This document shows positions 34,206 through 52,833 of a DNA stretch of 64,000 bases, in pieces. The DNA comes from Nyssa sinensis (Eukaryota; Streptophyta; Magnoliopsida; Cornales; Nyssaceae): assembly GCA_008638375.1 (NCBI GenBank), contig VIRR01000495.1, forward strand, positions 62,001 through 126,000, in the 5' to 3' direction. The position numbers were made by a program, and so were the translations under genes. The notes beneath the pieces are model-generated. The model was not told the DNA's origin. It saw only the letters and a program-made list of their open reading frames with translations, and did no database searches. Numbering within the stretch: the first letter of the stretch is position 1; every line of letters starts with the position of its first letter.

Positions 34206-35054
34206 TATAGCACATTTCTCATCCTCTCACATAAAAATAAAAAGTGAGAACTCAAATTTCTTTTTTTTTGGTCAAAGTACTAGTAATAGTATTCTATTTT
34301 TTAAAATACCACTTTTTTTTCTAATGTATTGATCAAAAGGTATCCTAAAAAAATTAAATTTTATTTTTAATATTTTTATAATCATATTCGAATAATAAGT
34401 TGTATTTCACTTTTATTAAATTAATTTACTTTTTATCTATACAATCACCTAAAAATAATATAAATAATTAAATTATAAATTAAACTCGAAATTTTGAGTT
34501 AATTAACCAACTGAAAGTTGTAAAGAAAAGGGACCCACGACGGATGTAGTGGCAAGTAAAGTCTGTAAAGAAGATTAAAGAGTCACCTAATCACATGACA
34601 GTATTAAATGAGGTGGTTTAGCAATTCATCCAAAAGCGCTATAATTTCAACCGTGTTTTCCTAAGACAGACGAGCAATCGCCATATCTCCAAGAAGTCAA
34701 GAACCTGCAGAAAGGGAATTTCTTGTAATCTTCTCCATCTGCAATTTGTTATTTCAATCTCCGTACGCCAATTCTTCTTTTTAATACCATCATTTGTTCC
34801 TTCATCGGTATTGATCGGTTTAGTTTTTAGTCTTTGCAGGAGTCAAAGGTGTTCGCCCCCTGCATTTATTCTCTCCATGTTTGTGTAGTGAATTTAGGGT
34901 TTTTAATTGATTTTGATATCCACATGATGGATCATCACTTTTTTAGTTTATGATTCATATCTTAATTTCTTCTTAATTTTCTTTTAAATTTCTGTTGTTT
35001 TGATCTTTTTGGGGGTCTTTTTCTAGTTAATGCCGATATGTTTTGTAGTTCTTA

Positions 35055-35128
35055 CTCTCTCTCTCTCTCTCTCTCTCTCTCCCCCTCTCTCTCTCTCTCC
35101 CTCTCTCTCCCTCTCTCTCTCTCTCTGT
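35055..35128. repeat. (CT)n-rich tract in the ATG8 leader region
   Basis: Interrupted CT array of about 74 bp ending in a short GT/CTAT tract. It lies about 180 bp upstream of the ATG8 start codon, probably inside the 5' UTR intron. Confidence 0.93.
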
Positions 35129-35308
35129 GTCTATCTATCTTTCCTTTTCTTTAATTATTTATTTCTTTGTTAGCTTCAATTTGTTCACTAATTATTTACT
35201 TAACTTCGTAGCGTTTCTTTTAGTTGTATATAATATGTATATTATATCTTGCGTATGTGATTGCCATTGAAGCTTTTGGTTTTCCTTGTGCAGCGCTTGC
35301 AACAAAAA

Positions 35309-41553
<6,245 letters not shown>

Positions 41554-42665
41554 CCTAAGGTCAACAACATTAATGTCTTTCTTCTAATTTTATCATCCTC
41601 CTTATAGGTATTGTGTTAAATAATTCTAGTCGTTGGCTTTGTATGAAACAACGCTGCCAGTGATAACATGTAAAGTGATGTTGTATGTATATTTTCTGCA
41701 GAAACCCCATATCATATTCCGACTTATAAATAATTTAATTTCTTGTGTTTGTGGATATAAAACATTAACGGTTCCTTTGGACACCTTGACAGGGTAATCT
41801 GTCCTTGTAATTTTCATGTAATTTGTAACGACTTCGTTTCATTTGCATCATGAATCATGATCATCATGGGTGGTGGTTCCGTTTTCCTCTTTTGTTCTGT
41901 GGGAACTATTTGCACTTACAAATGCTAGGAAACTGCTTTAAAATTTAGGCCATGGATAAACAAGACTTAGTCTAACTTCAGCCCTCCAAGCAAATTGGTA
42001 AAATGTGAGACTGATATTTAAAATAGGTGGCTCTTGAGATGCTGAATTGAACTGAAATCTTGATCCCAAAAATTGAAGAAAGAAGTGTCAAAATGAAATA
42101 AATTGCATTTCATATGATTGGTGGGTCCTGCTAGCTATTGGGAGCTAGAAAACAGTAGTATGGTCGCAACGTATACAAATGTGTAAATTTACATATGATT
42201 TATCCTCTAACTGTTGAATAATTTTTCCAGAAAATTATGCCTTCTATGGTTTTCAACTGCGAGTACAAGGTTATATCCATTTTTTCTGGTAATTTTTTTT
42301 TTCCTGGGGAACTTTATAAATTTAAAATTTGTGTGTGGACACTTGTTGGAATATTATAAGAAAGCTGCCTCAAATCTCTTTCTAAATTCTAATGAGATCG
42401 ATGCTGGACCTTATTAAAAGAAATCATGATTTCTTTCCAAAATCATTATAGGTATACGAATGATAGGCAAAGATGTTCCAGATTCTACCAAATTGTTCTG
42501 TTGAGTTCGAAATTATTTAATTGCAGAGATCTAGAAAGTGCTATATATATATATAGAGAGAGAGAGAGTCCCTGCGAGCGTTCAAACATCGAAAATTAAC
42601 TTTCCAAAATTAACTTCTCCCGTAGAAGCAGTGTTTGGTGGCTAACCCAGCAATTCTGAGAAGTG
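41554..42665 (+). other. ATG8 3' flank
   Basis: No gene recognised. The first 250-300 bp likely include the ATG8 3' UTR. A (TA)n(GA)n microsatellite lies at about 42543-42568. Confidence 0.5.
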
Positions 42666-43122
42666 TAAGGGCATGTTTGGTACGGTAGAATAAAATAATA
42701 TAGAAATAGAATAGCATTAAGTATAGAATAAAGTATGAATGAAATGAGAATAATGATTTTATTCTTTTGTTTGACTGAATACTTAATAATAGAATGCCAA
42801 TTTTTTTTTTGAATTATTAAATTGTTGAAATAAAATTAATATTAGGTTAAATATTTAAAGTATTTGTATAAATTTTAAAGTTTTTATGTATATTTAATGA
42901 AAAAAAAAAATTCAACCTATATTTTTTTAATTGGCAAAAAAAAAATTAAAAATTTTGATAAAAAATAAAATAAGCATTATGTGACTTTTGATAAAAAATA
43001 ATAATTTCGACTTCTTTAAGAATAATTTGACTTAAAAAGTCTAAATAAGCATAAAAATAAAATAATATAAAAAATACGCATTTTATTTTTACTCACATCT
43101 CAATCTATCAAACATGGCCTAA
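42666..43122. mobile_element. Tourist-like MITE, long copy (TAA ends)
   Basis: The left end reads TAA-GGGCATGTTTGGTACGG and the right end TCAAACATGGCC-TAA. The ends are inverted repeats with one or two mismatches, and TAA at both edges fits the 3-bp target duplication of PIF/Harbinger-derived MITEs. The interior is AT-rich and non-coding. Related copies are at 57591-57828 and 28297-28438. Confidence 0.75.
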
Positions 43123-43760
43123 ATGAGTCTTACTGGAAATGAAGAAGTGAGAAAACGCAGTTTAAGAAAGGGGGCCCGGGCCGTGGAGACAACGGAGCTG
43201 AGCCGACCGAGATTGCTCAGCTTTTTCACGACACACGAGTTGGAACGATTGTCAACGCCCTCCCAGAATCACGAATCCCGACGCCGCCTCGGAACGCAGC
43301 GTTGTCTCGCCGTCACTCTTAACCAAACATAAACCCCACCCCACCATGGGAGAAGAACCATCAAGCATAGAAACACACAGACACAGCCAGTATGTGAAAT
43401 GAAACAAACAAAAGACAAAGCGAGGGAGAGTGGCGTGCATGGATGTGGACCACATGCAAGGAAAAATGAGAAAAGAATGGTGGAGTGGGGACTTTGGCGG
43501 CACCAAAGTGGGGACTGTGTGTACACGTGGCAATTTTGCTGGGTTCACATGGGTAGGTGCCACGTGGCATGCGTGACCGGTATTGACGGTTAGGGCACTC
43601 TCCTATGTCGTTTGCAAGAGGAACAAGAAGGGATTAGTCATGCATCCCTGTCTCCTTCCACCTCTCTCTCATGTCCTACGGCCTTCCTCATTTTTGTTCT
43701 GTAGGCCGTTGATTTCTTTCTATTTTATAATTGCCACAAGCAAATATCAAGCCCACATTT
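43123..43760. other. GC-rich block with two G-boxes
   Basis: The block directly follows a MITE and contrasts with the AT-rich DNA around it. It contains GGGGGCCCGGGCCGTGG near 43170 and two G-box elements: TACACGTGGCAA (about 43521) and the palindrome TGCCACGTGGCA (about 43558). Several open frames (for example minus 43252-43563, 103 codons) overlap but none has a recognisable domain. Likely a promoter, an enhancer-like block or a non-coding transcript start; no dependent coding gene was identified. Confidence 0.4.
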
Positions 43761-45218
43761 ATTTTTTCCTGTACCTCTGTTTGCCCCTAGAAGTTCTTTT
43801 AGTCTTATTAGACGTTGTTTGAAGAACCAAATAAAAATGTGAGATTAGATAAACAAATAAAATATAATAAAATATAAAATATTATATTTCATAATTTAAA
43901 ATATTTTTAGATAAAAAGTTTAGATATACTGTTTTATTTTAATTCTATACTTAGATTGATATAATTATTAATAAAATCATTGTGATATTAAATTTATACT
44001 CTCAATAATATTTTTTTTAAGATTTTAGAAAAATCAAAATTTTAAAATATATTTTTAAAAAATATATGCTTAAAAATTTAAAAATAAAAGTTAAGAACAA
44101 TGAATAGATATAAATAAATAAGAGGGAGTTTAACAAACTTAATAACTTATTGTATATAAATATTAATAAAACGGATTACTAATAGATGTAAGAAAAAAAT
44201 AGTCGATATATTTGAAATTTATTTAATAGTTTTAAAAGTGTCATCAACAAGGATGATAATATGTTACGAAAATTTATATAAACAACATCAATAGCAGTTG
44301 TTGAAAGTAATCTCATCCTTCTTTTATATATATATATATATATATATATTTTTGTCATAAGAAATGATTGAAGATTTTTATTTATTTCTTATTCCATTGA
44401 GTATGGGATAAAAATAATCCTACCACCACACTGGTGGGAGATAATTATTACTAATTTCATTCCAAGTAATTGTCTAAATATAGGATAGGATATCATTTAT
44501 TCTATCCCACCCTCTTATCCGGCCAAACAAATATAGTTTTAAAGTTAAATTTTAATAATATTACAGTACCAAAAAATTATATTTTAACATTTTTATTTTA
44601 ATGGTGAAATGTTTTTTTTTCTTCGTTAACTATTATTTTTCTTTCTAACTACCATATCAATTATTGAAAACAAGAAGAAAATACTATCAAATCTAAACCA
44701 TTGTTATCTTATAATCTAAAGTGTTGACGTAGATAGTAACCATCAAAATAAAAGTTATATTTGATAGAATTTTTTACTTTAGTTAAACTTTGATAGGGAT
44801 AAAAATTACTATTAGAATAAATTCTTTTAACTAACCAATTAAAATTTAGTTTTAATTGCTCTTTTAATTTTACCACTGAAGTTGCTCTAATAATATGTTC
44901 ACTTGAAAAAAAGAAAGAAAAAGAAGTAGAATTGAAGTCTTTGGAGAGGCAAAGAAAAGAGAAGTCAATACAAACTTAAAATCATTGACCCATTGATTAA
45001 ATATTTTTTTTTAAATAAATCTATTGATAACAATAATAATAATAATAAAAATAAAATAATTTTCAATCCCATTGAACTAGTCAAAGTGATAATTAAGTCG
45101 ATTAAAACACATAAAATTATCAATCATGAAATTATAATATATTATATGATGTGATATTATGTCTAATCAACTTATTCATAGTTTGAGCAAAATAGCAATG
45201 AGTCTGATTTTTGAGTAA

Positions 45219-45470
45219 TGTTTTGTTACTTATCACAAGTTTGTTCATATTGTGCTCACTCTCTTACATGGGATGAGTTTCATCCTATGCGAGAAGATAT
45301 AATTCAATTTATGTGAAAATATGGATATAAGATGAACAAACTTATGATAAACAACAAAATATTATTCTTGATTTTTAGGACTACAAACTCAAAAGTTTTA
45401 AATTAAATTTATACTCACTCCATGTGAGAGGGTGAGATAAGATGGACAGACTTGTAGTAAGTAACAAAAT
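45219..45470. repeat. Foldback element with 60-65 bp arms
   Basis: The left arm 45219-45280 (TTTTGTTACTTATCACAAGT, then CTCTTACATGGGATGAGTTT) is an imperfect reverse complement of the right arm 45405-45470 (ACTCACTCCATGTGAGAGGG, then TTGTAGTAAGTAACAAAATA). A third partial copy of the arm end (GATAAACAACAAAATATTATTC) lies between them at about 45345. Non-coding; probably a TIR-type element. Confidence 0.75.
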
Positions 45471-45495
45471 ATTATTCTTACTACAAATTCAAACG

Positions 45496-45607
45496 TCCTA
45501 AATTTAATTTATTACATTTACAACTCACGATGTTTTTGATTTAACTCATTATCCTAAATTTAATTTATTACATTTACAACTCACGATGTTTTTGATTTAA
45601 CTCATTA
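45496..45607. repeat. Perfect 56-bp tandem duplication
   Basis: Two copies starting TCCTAAATTTAATTTATTAC at 45496 and 45552, each ending TTTGATTTAACTCATTA. No differences are visible within the duplicated unit. Confidence 0.95.
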
Positions 45608-47569
45608 ACAGAAAGTGGATTAATTCAACAAAACTGCCATATCACTTCATTTGACCAAAAGAAAGGACTGCAAAACCCATATTGCAAAAGTTTGTTACTC
45701 TTCGGATTTTAGTTTTTAATAGAAAAAATGTACATGCAAGTGGAAATTGTTGCACAGTAGATTCTCACGGGGTTGCATTTGAAACAAGTCTACTAGCTGG
45801 TCAAACTACTGTAATTAAAATGTAACACAATGGCATAAGAAAAGAAAGGCACAGGTGTTTTGCCTTTTGCAATACCAGCTTTGATTTTATGCCCAAAGTT
45901 TTCGTATTTATATACGGTGGAATCTGACTAAGTTTCATCCTATGTAAGTATGGGACACTATTTGAATATTTAAATATTATATTTGTGATATACTTATTTT
46001 ATAATTTAAAAAGTATTAATTAGGGTGTGTATATATATATATATGTATCAGTTTTGTAATAAAACAAAAATTATTTGATGAAATAAGATTCTATTTTTTG
46101 AAAAACCTAGAAAAGAAAGAAAGAAAAATACAGAGAATGTTTTTTCAAAATATAACAGTATAAGAAAAACTTTTTAAAGCAAAAACTAAAACTGAAAATA
46201 GAAAAATATTTTGCAGTATAAAGATACAGTAATGGAAACTAAACACGAGCACTTATAGAATTACAGAAACTGAAACGGTGATCAAAGCTTGTGTTTTACA
46301 CAATGTTCTTAAGATGAATTACGACCCTCGCAGTGGTGCTTACGAGCTTTTGGTCACACGTCTCCTAGGATACAATGATCAAGTACAAGCAGATGTTAAG
46401 TACTGTAACTGCGTGTTTGGCGAACCAAACCAGTAACTTGAACTCTCTCAAACTTTATGATTACTGACGCATAGAATTTAAGAAAAATTCGATAATTGAA
46501 TGGTAAGTGCAATGGTGTTTTTATAGAGTCCTTCATGCCTGTTTGGTACAGGTATGAAGCTTCGGTTGTGTTTGTTCATGACGAACAGACACAGTCACGC
46601 CCAATGAAGAAGACGCCTATTTAGTCAAAATTCAAACAAAAAATAATTGCAAAACGATGTCGTTTTGGATTTAAACCAAAGCTAAACGCAACCTCTAAAC
46701 AACAGCATTGGATTTAATTATCCTGATAACTAAACAACAGCGTTTTAGATTGTTTCTAATAGTGACAAAAACGACAGTGTTTTAAAAAAAATATTTAAAT
46801 ATTTTTTTTTTCAAAAACATACATACACAGCGAGCCAAGACTAGACTCGACTTATGTGGGACGCAAGTTTTTTCACAAGTTTCAAGTTTTTGTTACCATT
46901 TTCAACTGATGATGTTTGAAGGCAATTTCTCATTCACTTCTTAATAATTTTGAATAATGTAATATATGATCTTAATCTCGTCATAGAAGAGAACACAATT
47001 TCATATAAACCCACAAAAATTAATGTTTGAGACTCACTATAATTTTAGTTCAAAGATAACAAAAAAAATTATTCTCAAAATCTATTATTTCTAACAAAAA
47101 AAATTGTGTTAAAAATATTTTTTTTCTAATGTCAAAAAATTAAGTTTAAAAGTTATTTTAATTAGCTTCTTAACCCATGGATATAAACAATAATCATACT
47201 TTTTCATCACTTCAAGAAAATTTAAAATTTAAAATTTAATCTTTCAACCTCTTTTCTAGCATGTAGGGGCAAGGGACATGCTAGTCATTTTAAGAATATC
47301 TTGGTGTCTCCATCAAACTGAAAAGGGTCCTAACTTTTTCCCAAATACTTTAGAAAAATTCTAGTAAGTTTTTCAAGGTAATTATTAAGGTGGGCAAGAG
47401 CAAGAAACAAGGAGCCACAAGCCATGAAATATATATTAGAATTCTACACAAAGACAAACAATGAAGTTCCTCGGTGGAAACAAATGGACAGGCTCTTGCA
47501 TTCTTGTTTTTCTTGTTCTTTTTACTTTCTCAAATTAGTTCTAATTCAAATGAAAATTTTCTCTTTTGG

Positions 47570-47622
<53 letters not shown>

Positions 47623-47948
47623 TTGCCAGAAGGCTCTGAGTTGCTTCTCTTTCCTTGGTGGGTCTGTCTTTGGGTCCCAATGATAGATACGTGAGAGGAA
47701 AATAGACAAAAGGGAGGCCACCCATATCTTCATTTTCTATCTTACTACTCATCACCCATACATCTGCATGTTCTGCAAAAGACCTCCCTAACTCCTTCAA
47801 AATCTACATTTATTGCTCACTTCCTTTTCTAGCAGTAGAAATACCACCACCATCGCTATTACTACTATTACAACCACTATCGCCATACACAAGACAGGAG
47901 TTTTCATTTCCAACCCTTCAGGCATTTGGATTCATCATCTTGCTTAAT

Positions 47949-48719
47949 ATGTCAACCATATCTTCTATTCTTCTGTTTCTTCTTTGTCTTCCGTTCCATG
48001 CATGTAATGCCCGGCTTCTCGCTGCCACCGGTGAGGAGCCTGAGGAAAAAGTTCACCTTTCCTCCAAGGTTGGTGCAATTGCGTGCCTCTATTTTTATTT
48101 TCTTCTTTATAAAAATTTTCTTCAGATATTAATTAATAATGCAGGACAAATATAGTATCTGTCCGAATCAGATACTTTCTCTGTGTTTTTGCAAATTTCA
48201 ACCTATCTTAAATTTGTTATTTTGGATAAAGCTTTCAACTTTTTAGATTATTAATAACATTAATAGAGATTTATTTACTTATCAGGTGATTAGTCCCATT
48301 ATGGATACCGACATGCTCATATCCGTCTTATTTGATAACATTTAGGAGCAAATGTGAAGCCTCTTAATCTTCCGTGTCTTGTGCAGAATGATCAAGAGAA
48401 AGTTAGTCCTGTGGAGATATCAGTTCTACCAAAAGCCAAGCCTGACTTGTCAAACAAAATTGGAGAGGGCAATATTGGAGACAGCATGCTTAAGGAAACC
48501 AGGGTGGATGAAGATGGTGATCATGATCATAAGCCAATAAGTTCAAAGGCAGATAAAGAGGAGCCAAAAAACCAAGGAGTAAATATTTCAGGTGCTCTGC
48601 AAACGGAGTCGCTTGTTTCTGTTTCTTGGCGTGTGCCTCATAGGAAACGCGGCGAGCAGCAACCCGGGTTTAACTCGGATTACTCTCCTCCAAAGACACA
48701 TCCTCCTGTTCACAACTAA
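47949..48719 (+). CDS. RGF: Root meristem growth factor / GOLVEN / CLEL-type secreted peptide precursor
   Basis: A 150-residue prepropeptide in two exons: 47949-48068 and 48387-48719, with a GT-AG intron in phase 0. Residues 1-24 form a signal peptide (MSTISSILLFLLCLPFHACNA). A variable acidic region follows. The C-terminus ends exactly in DYSPPKTHPPVHN (codons 48678-48716), matching the RGF/GLV/CLEL mature motif: the Asp-Tyr pair for tyrosine sulfation, prolines that can be hydroxylated, and a terminal HN. RGF peptides are secreted signals sensed by RGFR/RGI receptor kinases and act on root meristem upkeep and gravitropic growth. The start at 47949 is preferred because it begins the hydrophobic leader. 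A basic RKRGEQQ stretch precedes the peptide and may serve processing. Which RGF member this is cannot be told; gene order suggests the counterpart of the Arabidopsis gene beside ATG8G. Confidence 0.9.
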
Positions 48720-50193
48720 GCTGTTTTCTTTCTTGTCTTCTCTCTATCTTTAATCCTACAAGGGATGTATATTTTCCCTCTTAACACTTGCAAAGTTCTT
48801 TAAAAAAAAAGTGTAATCCAGAAGTACTAGTAGTGCCTCCTAACCTTGAGGCTCAAATGATCACCACTGCTTGCATTGCCTTAGCAATATTAAGTATAAA
48901 AACATGACATTAATTGGCTGTTGGAATTTATGTATTATATATGCTGAGTTGCCTCTCCTGTCTAATGTACATGTGAGAATGTTTTGAATAGATTGACTAT
49001 GAAGCCAATTAATTTTCTATACTATCCTTTGAGAGTTTTCTTCTTCGATCTTCTGGTGATTATATATAGATATTTCGTGTGTAATAATAGTTTTCTTTGT
49101 TTCCATATGTAGAGGAAATTAATAATGGTGACCAAGATTCATGCGAGCCCATTCCCTGCGCTGTGCCGCCCTTAGTAAAAGCGACGAGGGCAGATGGTGT
49201 ATGTGAATGTCTGCATGAAATGCATTCTTGCATATGCATGTTTATATTGTGCTAGCTATTGGGGTGATCAAGTCATGTATAATGTATATTCAATTACATA
49301 TTTGGTATGAAAAATTCTGAATGCAGTGTTCGTGTTGAATTTAATTTTCTTATACTTGAGAGGGTGTGAATGGAAGAGGAAATATAAGATATGCATATAA
49401 GGTGGGGGAATAATTGTTGAATGTGGTGGTTGATCCTTCATAAATGATGGAGGCAGTTATTAGTTATAGTCTCTAGGCTTTCAGTTGCTTTCAGTTGATA
49501 TTTCAAAGTTGAAAGTTACACTTCACATGGTGCATGTTTGGAAATTGGTCGCAAGCAATTAATTCTATGCTTTGTGAAAGCTAGTGAGAAAGACTCTAGG
49601 GAGAAAGATTTTAGGGTTGTTTTGTGGTTTCATTTTCATTACAACGACTTCTATTCACGAGACCCAATCAATCCGCTGAACAACATCATTTGTAATGAAG
49701 CACAAGACCGAGGTTAGTTCGCTTTAAATTATGATGGTTTTTGTATTATTGTAAAACATTGAATTAGACCTAGTTTAAAATGTGATTGATCATGGCCTCT
49801 ACATTGTCAACATACGTTCTCTAAGTTCGATCAATTTTAGATATAATAATCTCCCTTTTTGTCAACATTAATTAAACGCCAATAGCCACTTTGAATCGTA
49901 TATATCTTTTAATATTTGTGTTTAAAATCATCAATTTTGAAAACTTCGGGTTAGTTGATTGGTGGCAGTGTCATGGCTGGAATTAATATTGGCTAGTTGT
50001 TGCCAAGATTTTCGTTTCAAGTAAAACTCAAACTTGAGTAGCCATTTTGTCTTTGATGATCATTTTAAGGCCATGCAACCCTTATATATACATCCCTAGT
50101 ATGCATCTTTCAAGCTGGTTACAAGGAGGTTGAAGTGTTGATCATCAATTTTCATAGTTCTCTTCTTTGAAGATAGAAATGGCAACTTGCATG

Positions 50194-50225
<32 letters not shown>

Positions 50226-50556
50226 CTGGAGAGAGAGAGAGAGACACACACACACACACCTTTTTCCAGAAGCATTTAACAAATTAATATTTGACAATTC
50301 AAAGAATTGGATTGAAAATTGAATGGCTGAACTCATTGTATTTATATCATACTCCATTGATCATATAATGATGGATTGCCCATTAATATATATTATTGTA
50401 TGAAATTTCTACTGGCTTATTATGCAATGCATATTCCCATCATTCTAAACCATGTGATTAGTTCATCATAATGCAATGAACCTTTCTTGGGGGGCCATCC
50501 ATACATCTCCTGTAAATTGTAATGAATTCCCATGCATTCTTCATAATTAACGTATC

Positions 50557-50600
<44 letters not shown>

Positions 50601-52833
50601 GATGAATGGAGGATTAACTGGATTACACATTGACACTTCGTTCAAAGCATAGACACAGACACACAGGGTGCAACCATTTCAAGGATGTCTCCACAACAAA
50701 TAAATTACACAAGTAATTCAACTGAATTTTAAAATCCCAATAAAGAAAGTTAACGAGGAAAAAAAAAGTAATGCAAATCTTTCTGCTGTAATGAAAACAA
50801 ACATCCCTAATTCGAATCCCTAATTAACTCGAAAGGTCAATGAATTAATATTTCATTTCCCAATGGGATCAAAGGGATGAAATTGCTCACCATGATCTGA
50901 TCTCCACCAGACAGCCTTGTAAGATTTTGTTCTCTCTCACCATATTATAAGTTCCTAAAGTACAATTACAGCTGACAATAAATGGTTTAATTAACAAAGC
51001 TAATTGAGTATAATCCTACTCCCCACCTTGGGATGAATCTGATCTCCACTTCTCAACTATAAAGAAACCAGCTCGAAACTTCTTGTTTGTTTCTCCCTAG
51101 ATTACCTGAAACTAACACATTTTTCAATCAATTAAATATACTATAACATGTAATATATTAACCTGTAATTTCACACACACATGCATATGTGTGTGTGCAT
51201 GCTTCTACTTTGAAAGATGAGAATGTTTCTTCTACTTTATATACGTATATTTAATATCTATACTCATAATGTTTTCTACAATACTTGTTTGACCAAATTG
51301 ACTTACTGGGTATTTAGAAAGTCATTTGAGATTAGTAGTTTGACTGTAAAGATTTCATAGAAAAAGCACTTCTTTTTAACCAAAATTTTGTTTTGTTTAC
51401 ATTGTGGTTTTGATATAATTTTTTGGTATTTACAGCAGTACTCATTCAATTAATAACTTGCACATAAGTTTCATTGCCTAAAATACCAGTAATTTCAAAC
51501 TCGGATGAATGATATTCTATCTTTTTTTCGGTGTAAGGAGTTATCATTGAAATCAAATTGAATCCAACTCATGAACACTAATCAACCGGATGTATATATT
51601 AATTATCTGAAAAGATAGCTGAGGGAGCCAAAGTTAATTGAAATAGAGAAAAAGAAATAGGTTAGTAAGAAAAAGAAAAAGGAAAAACAAAAACAAAAAT
51701 ATATTAAAATATAAAATAAATATTACTTTTAAATATTATTATTGAAATAATTTATAATATTGAGAGTTATTGTTGTATGTATATAAATAGTACAATAATA
51801 TCACCCAAATAAAAATTTTAAATTCAAAAATAAGTTCTATTATTAGAGTTGCTCTCAAATACGGCAGATCCAACATTCTAAGGGTTAGAAAATCAATCCC
51901 CCACACTTAAGGGCAGAAGCCTTAAAATTCAAGTTTTGACCCATTAAATCTAAAAGTAAGTTTATACTTCAACTAAAAATGGGTGTTACCTTTTGTTTTC
52001 CTCTTTATCTTAATTTCATTTCTTAAATTCCATTTCCTTTCTATTTTGTAATATCAATTAATCATAAAGAGAAAATGCGACTGAAGTTTCTTTCCTTCTA
52101 TTACTCACTAAGCTTGCGAATTAAACACAGTACAATCCTTTTGCATTAGAATGAAAAAAAGACTTGAATTTATGTAATAATATTTTATCTCGCAGTCACT
52201 CTATACTTATCATATCGATATTTTTTTTAAAACAATGGAAAGTTTTATAGGATGCTTTTAAGAAAAAATAAGTTTTTGTAATTATAAAACCAACAAATCT
52301 AACTGATTACTTTATTCTTCTATGTTTGTTTGTCGTTTTTTAAAAAAGAATTAGATAAATTAGTCTTCATATTTTTTATGAAGTCGGTATTTAGAAGAAA
52401 AAAAAAAATTTACTAATAATATCATAAGTAAATAATAACTCATAACATACAAAGATTAATAAGAGGAGATGAATGAGATTAGTAATTTTATTATTATTAA
52501 TAAAGAAGATAGTTAATCTATTCTTATTCAAATCATGAAACAAACATGATTGAATCAAGTGTTAATTGAAATCTTGCTTTTTTGTTTTTGTTTTTTTATA
52601 GGTCTGAATACACCAAAACTAGTTTAAAAAAGTTCAACTCAAGTCAGAACGACGCCGTCTCTTCTTTTGTCAATTCTACATGTATGTCATTGCCATGTAC
52701 TGTATCTGTAAATTCCCGCCAATACAAGAGTTTAGGGCTTTTGGGATTCAATTCAAATCTATTCACTATCGATTTCTCTGAAGCCTAAATCAAACGATTA
52801 GAGAGAGAAGGTGCAAAGAGAGAACAAAGAGAG
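48720..52833. other. Intergenic region between the RGF-like gene and SKA1
   Basis: No gene recognised. It contains (TA)n(GA)n(CA)n at about 50191-50259 and (CA)n(TA)n at about 50557-50600. A short less AT-rich patch at about 49130-49200 (CCCTGCGCTGTGCCGCCC) is unexplained. The last 200 bp probably form the SKA1 promoter and leader. Confidence 0.55.

Larger units (their letters stand above)
24540..34640. other. Ten-kilobase gene-free intergenic region
   Basis: Very AT-rich DNA, most extreme at about 24900-25750, with no gene that I can support. It contains (TA)n and (TATG)n arrays at 26624-26679, a 15-C tract at 29079-29093, compound (CT)n(TA)n and (TA)n(GA)n arrays at 30023-30092 and 30247-30301, a Tourist-like MITE at 28297-28438, a reversed copy of the 9.7-kb element at 32130-32230, and a dispersed repeat at 33855-34205. 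A tRNA-like box B word near 30595 has no acceptable tRNA fold around it. Confidence 0.6.
43761..47948. other. Intergenic region upstream of the RGF-like gene
   Basis: AT-rich, with no recognised gene. It holds an inverted-repeat element at 45219-45470, a perfect 56-bp tandem duplication at 45496-45607, possible LTR-type sequence at about 46300-46870, and a (CT)n(TA)n array at 47571-47622 about 330 bp before the RGF-like start codon. Confidence 0.6.

Noticed and set aside
43252..43563. 103-codon minus-strand frame in the GC-rich block as a gene
   Set aside because: Three overlapping frames are open here because of base composition. None has a domain, splice partner or signal that I can recognise.
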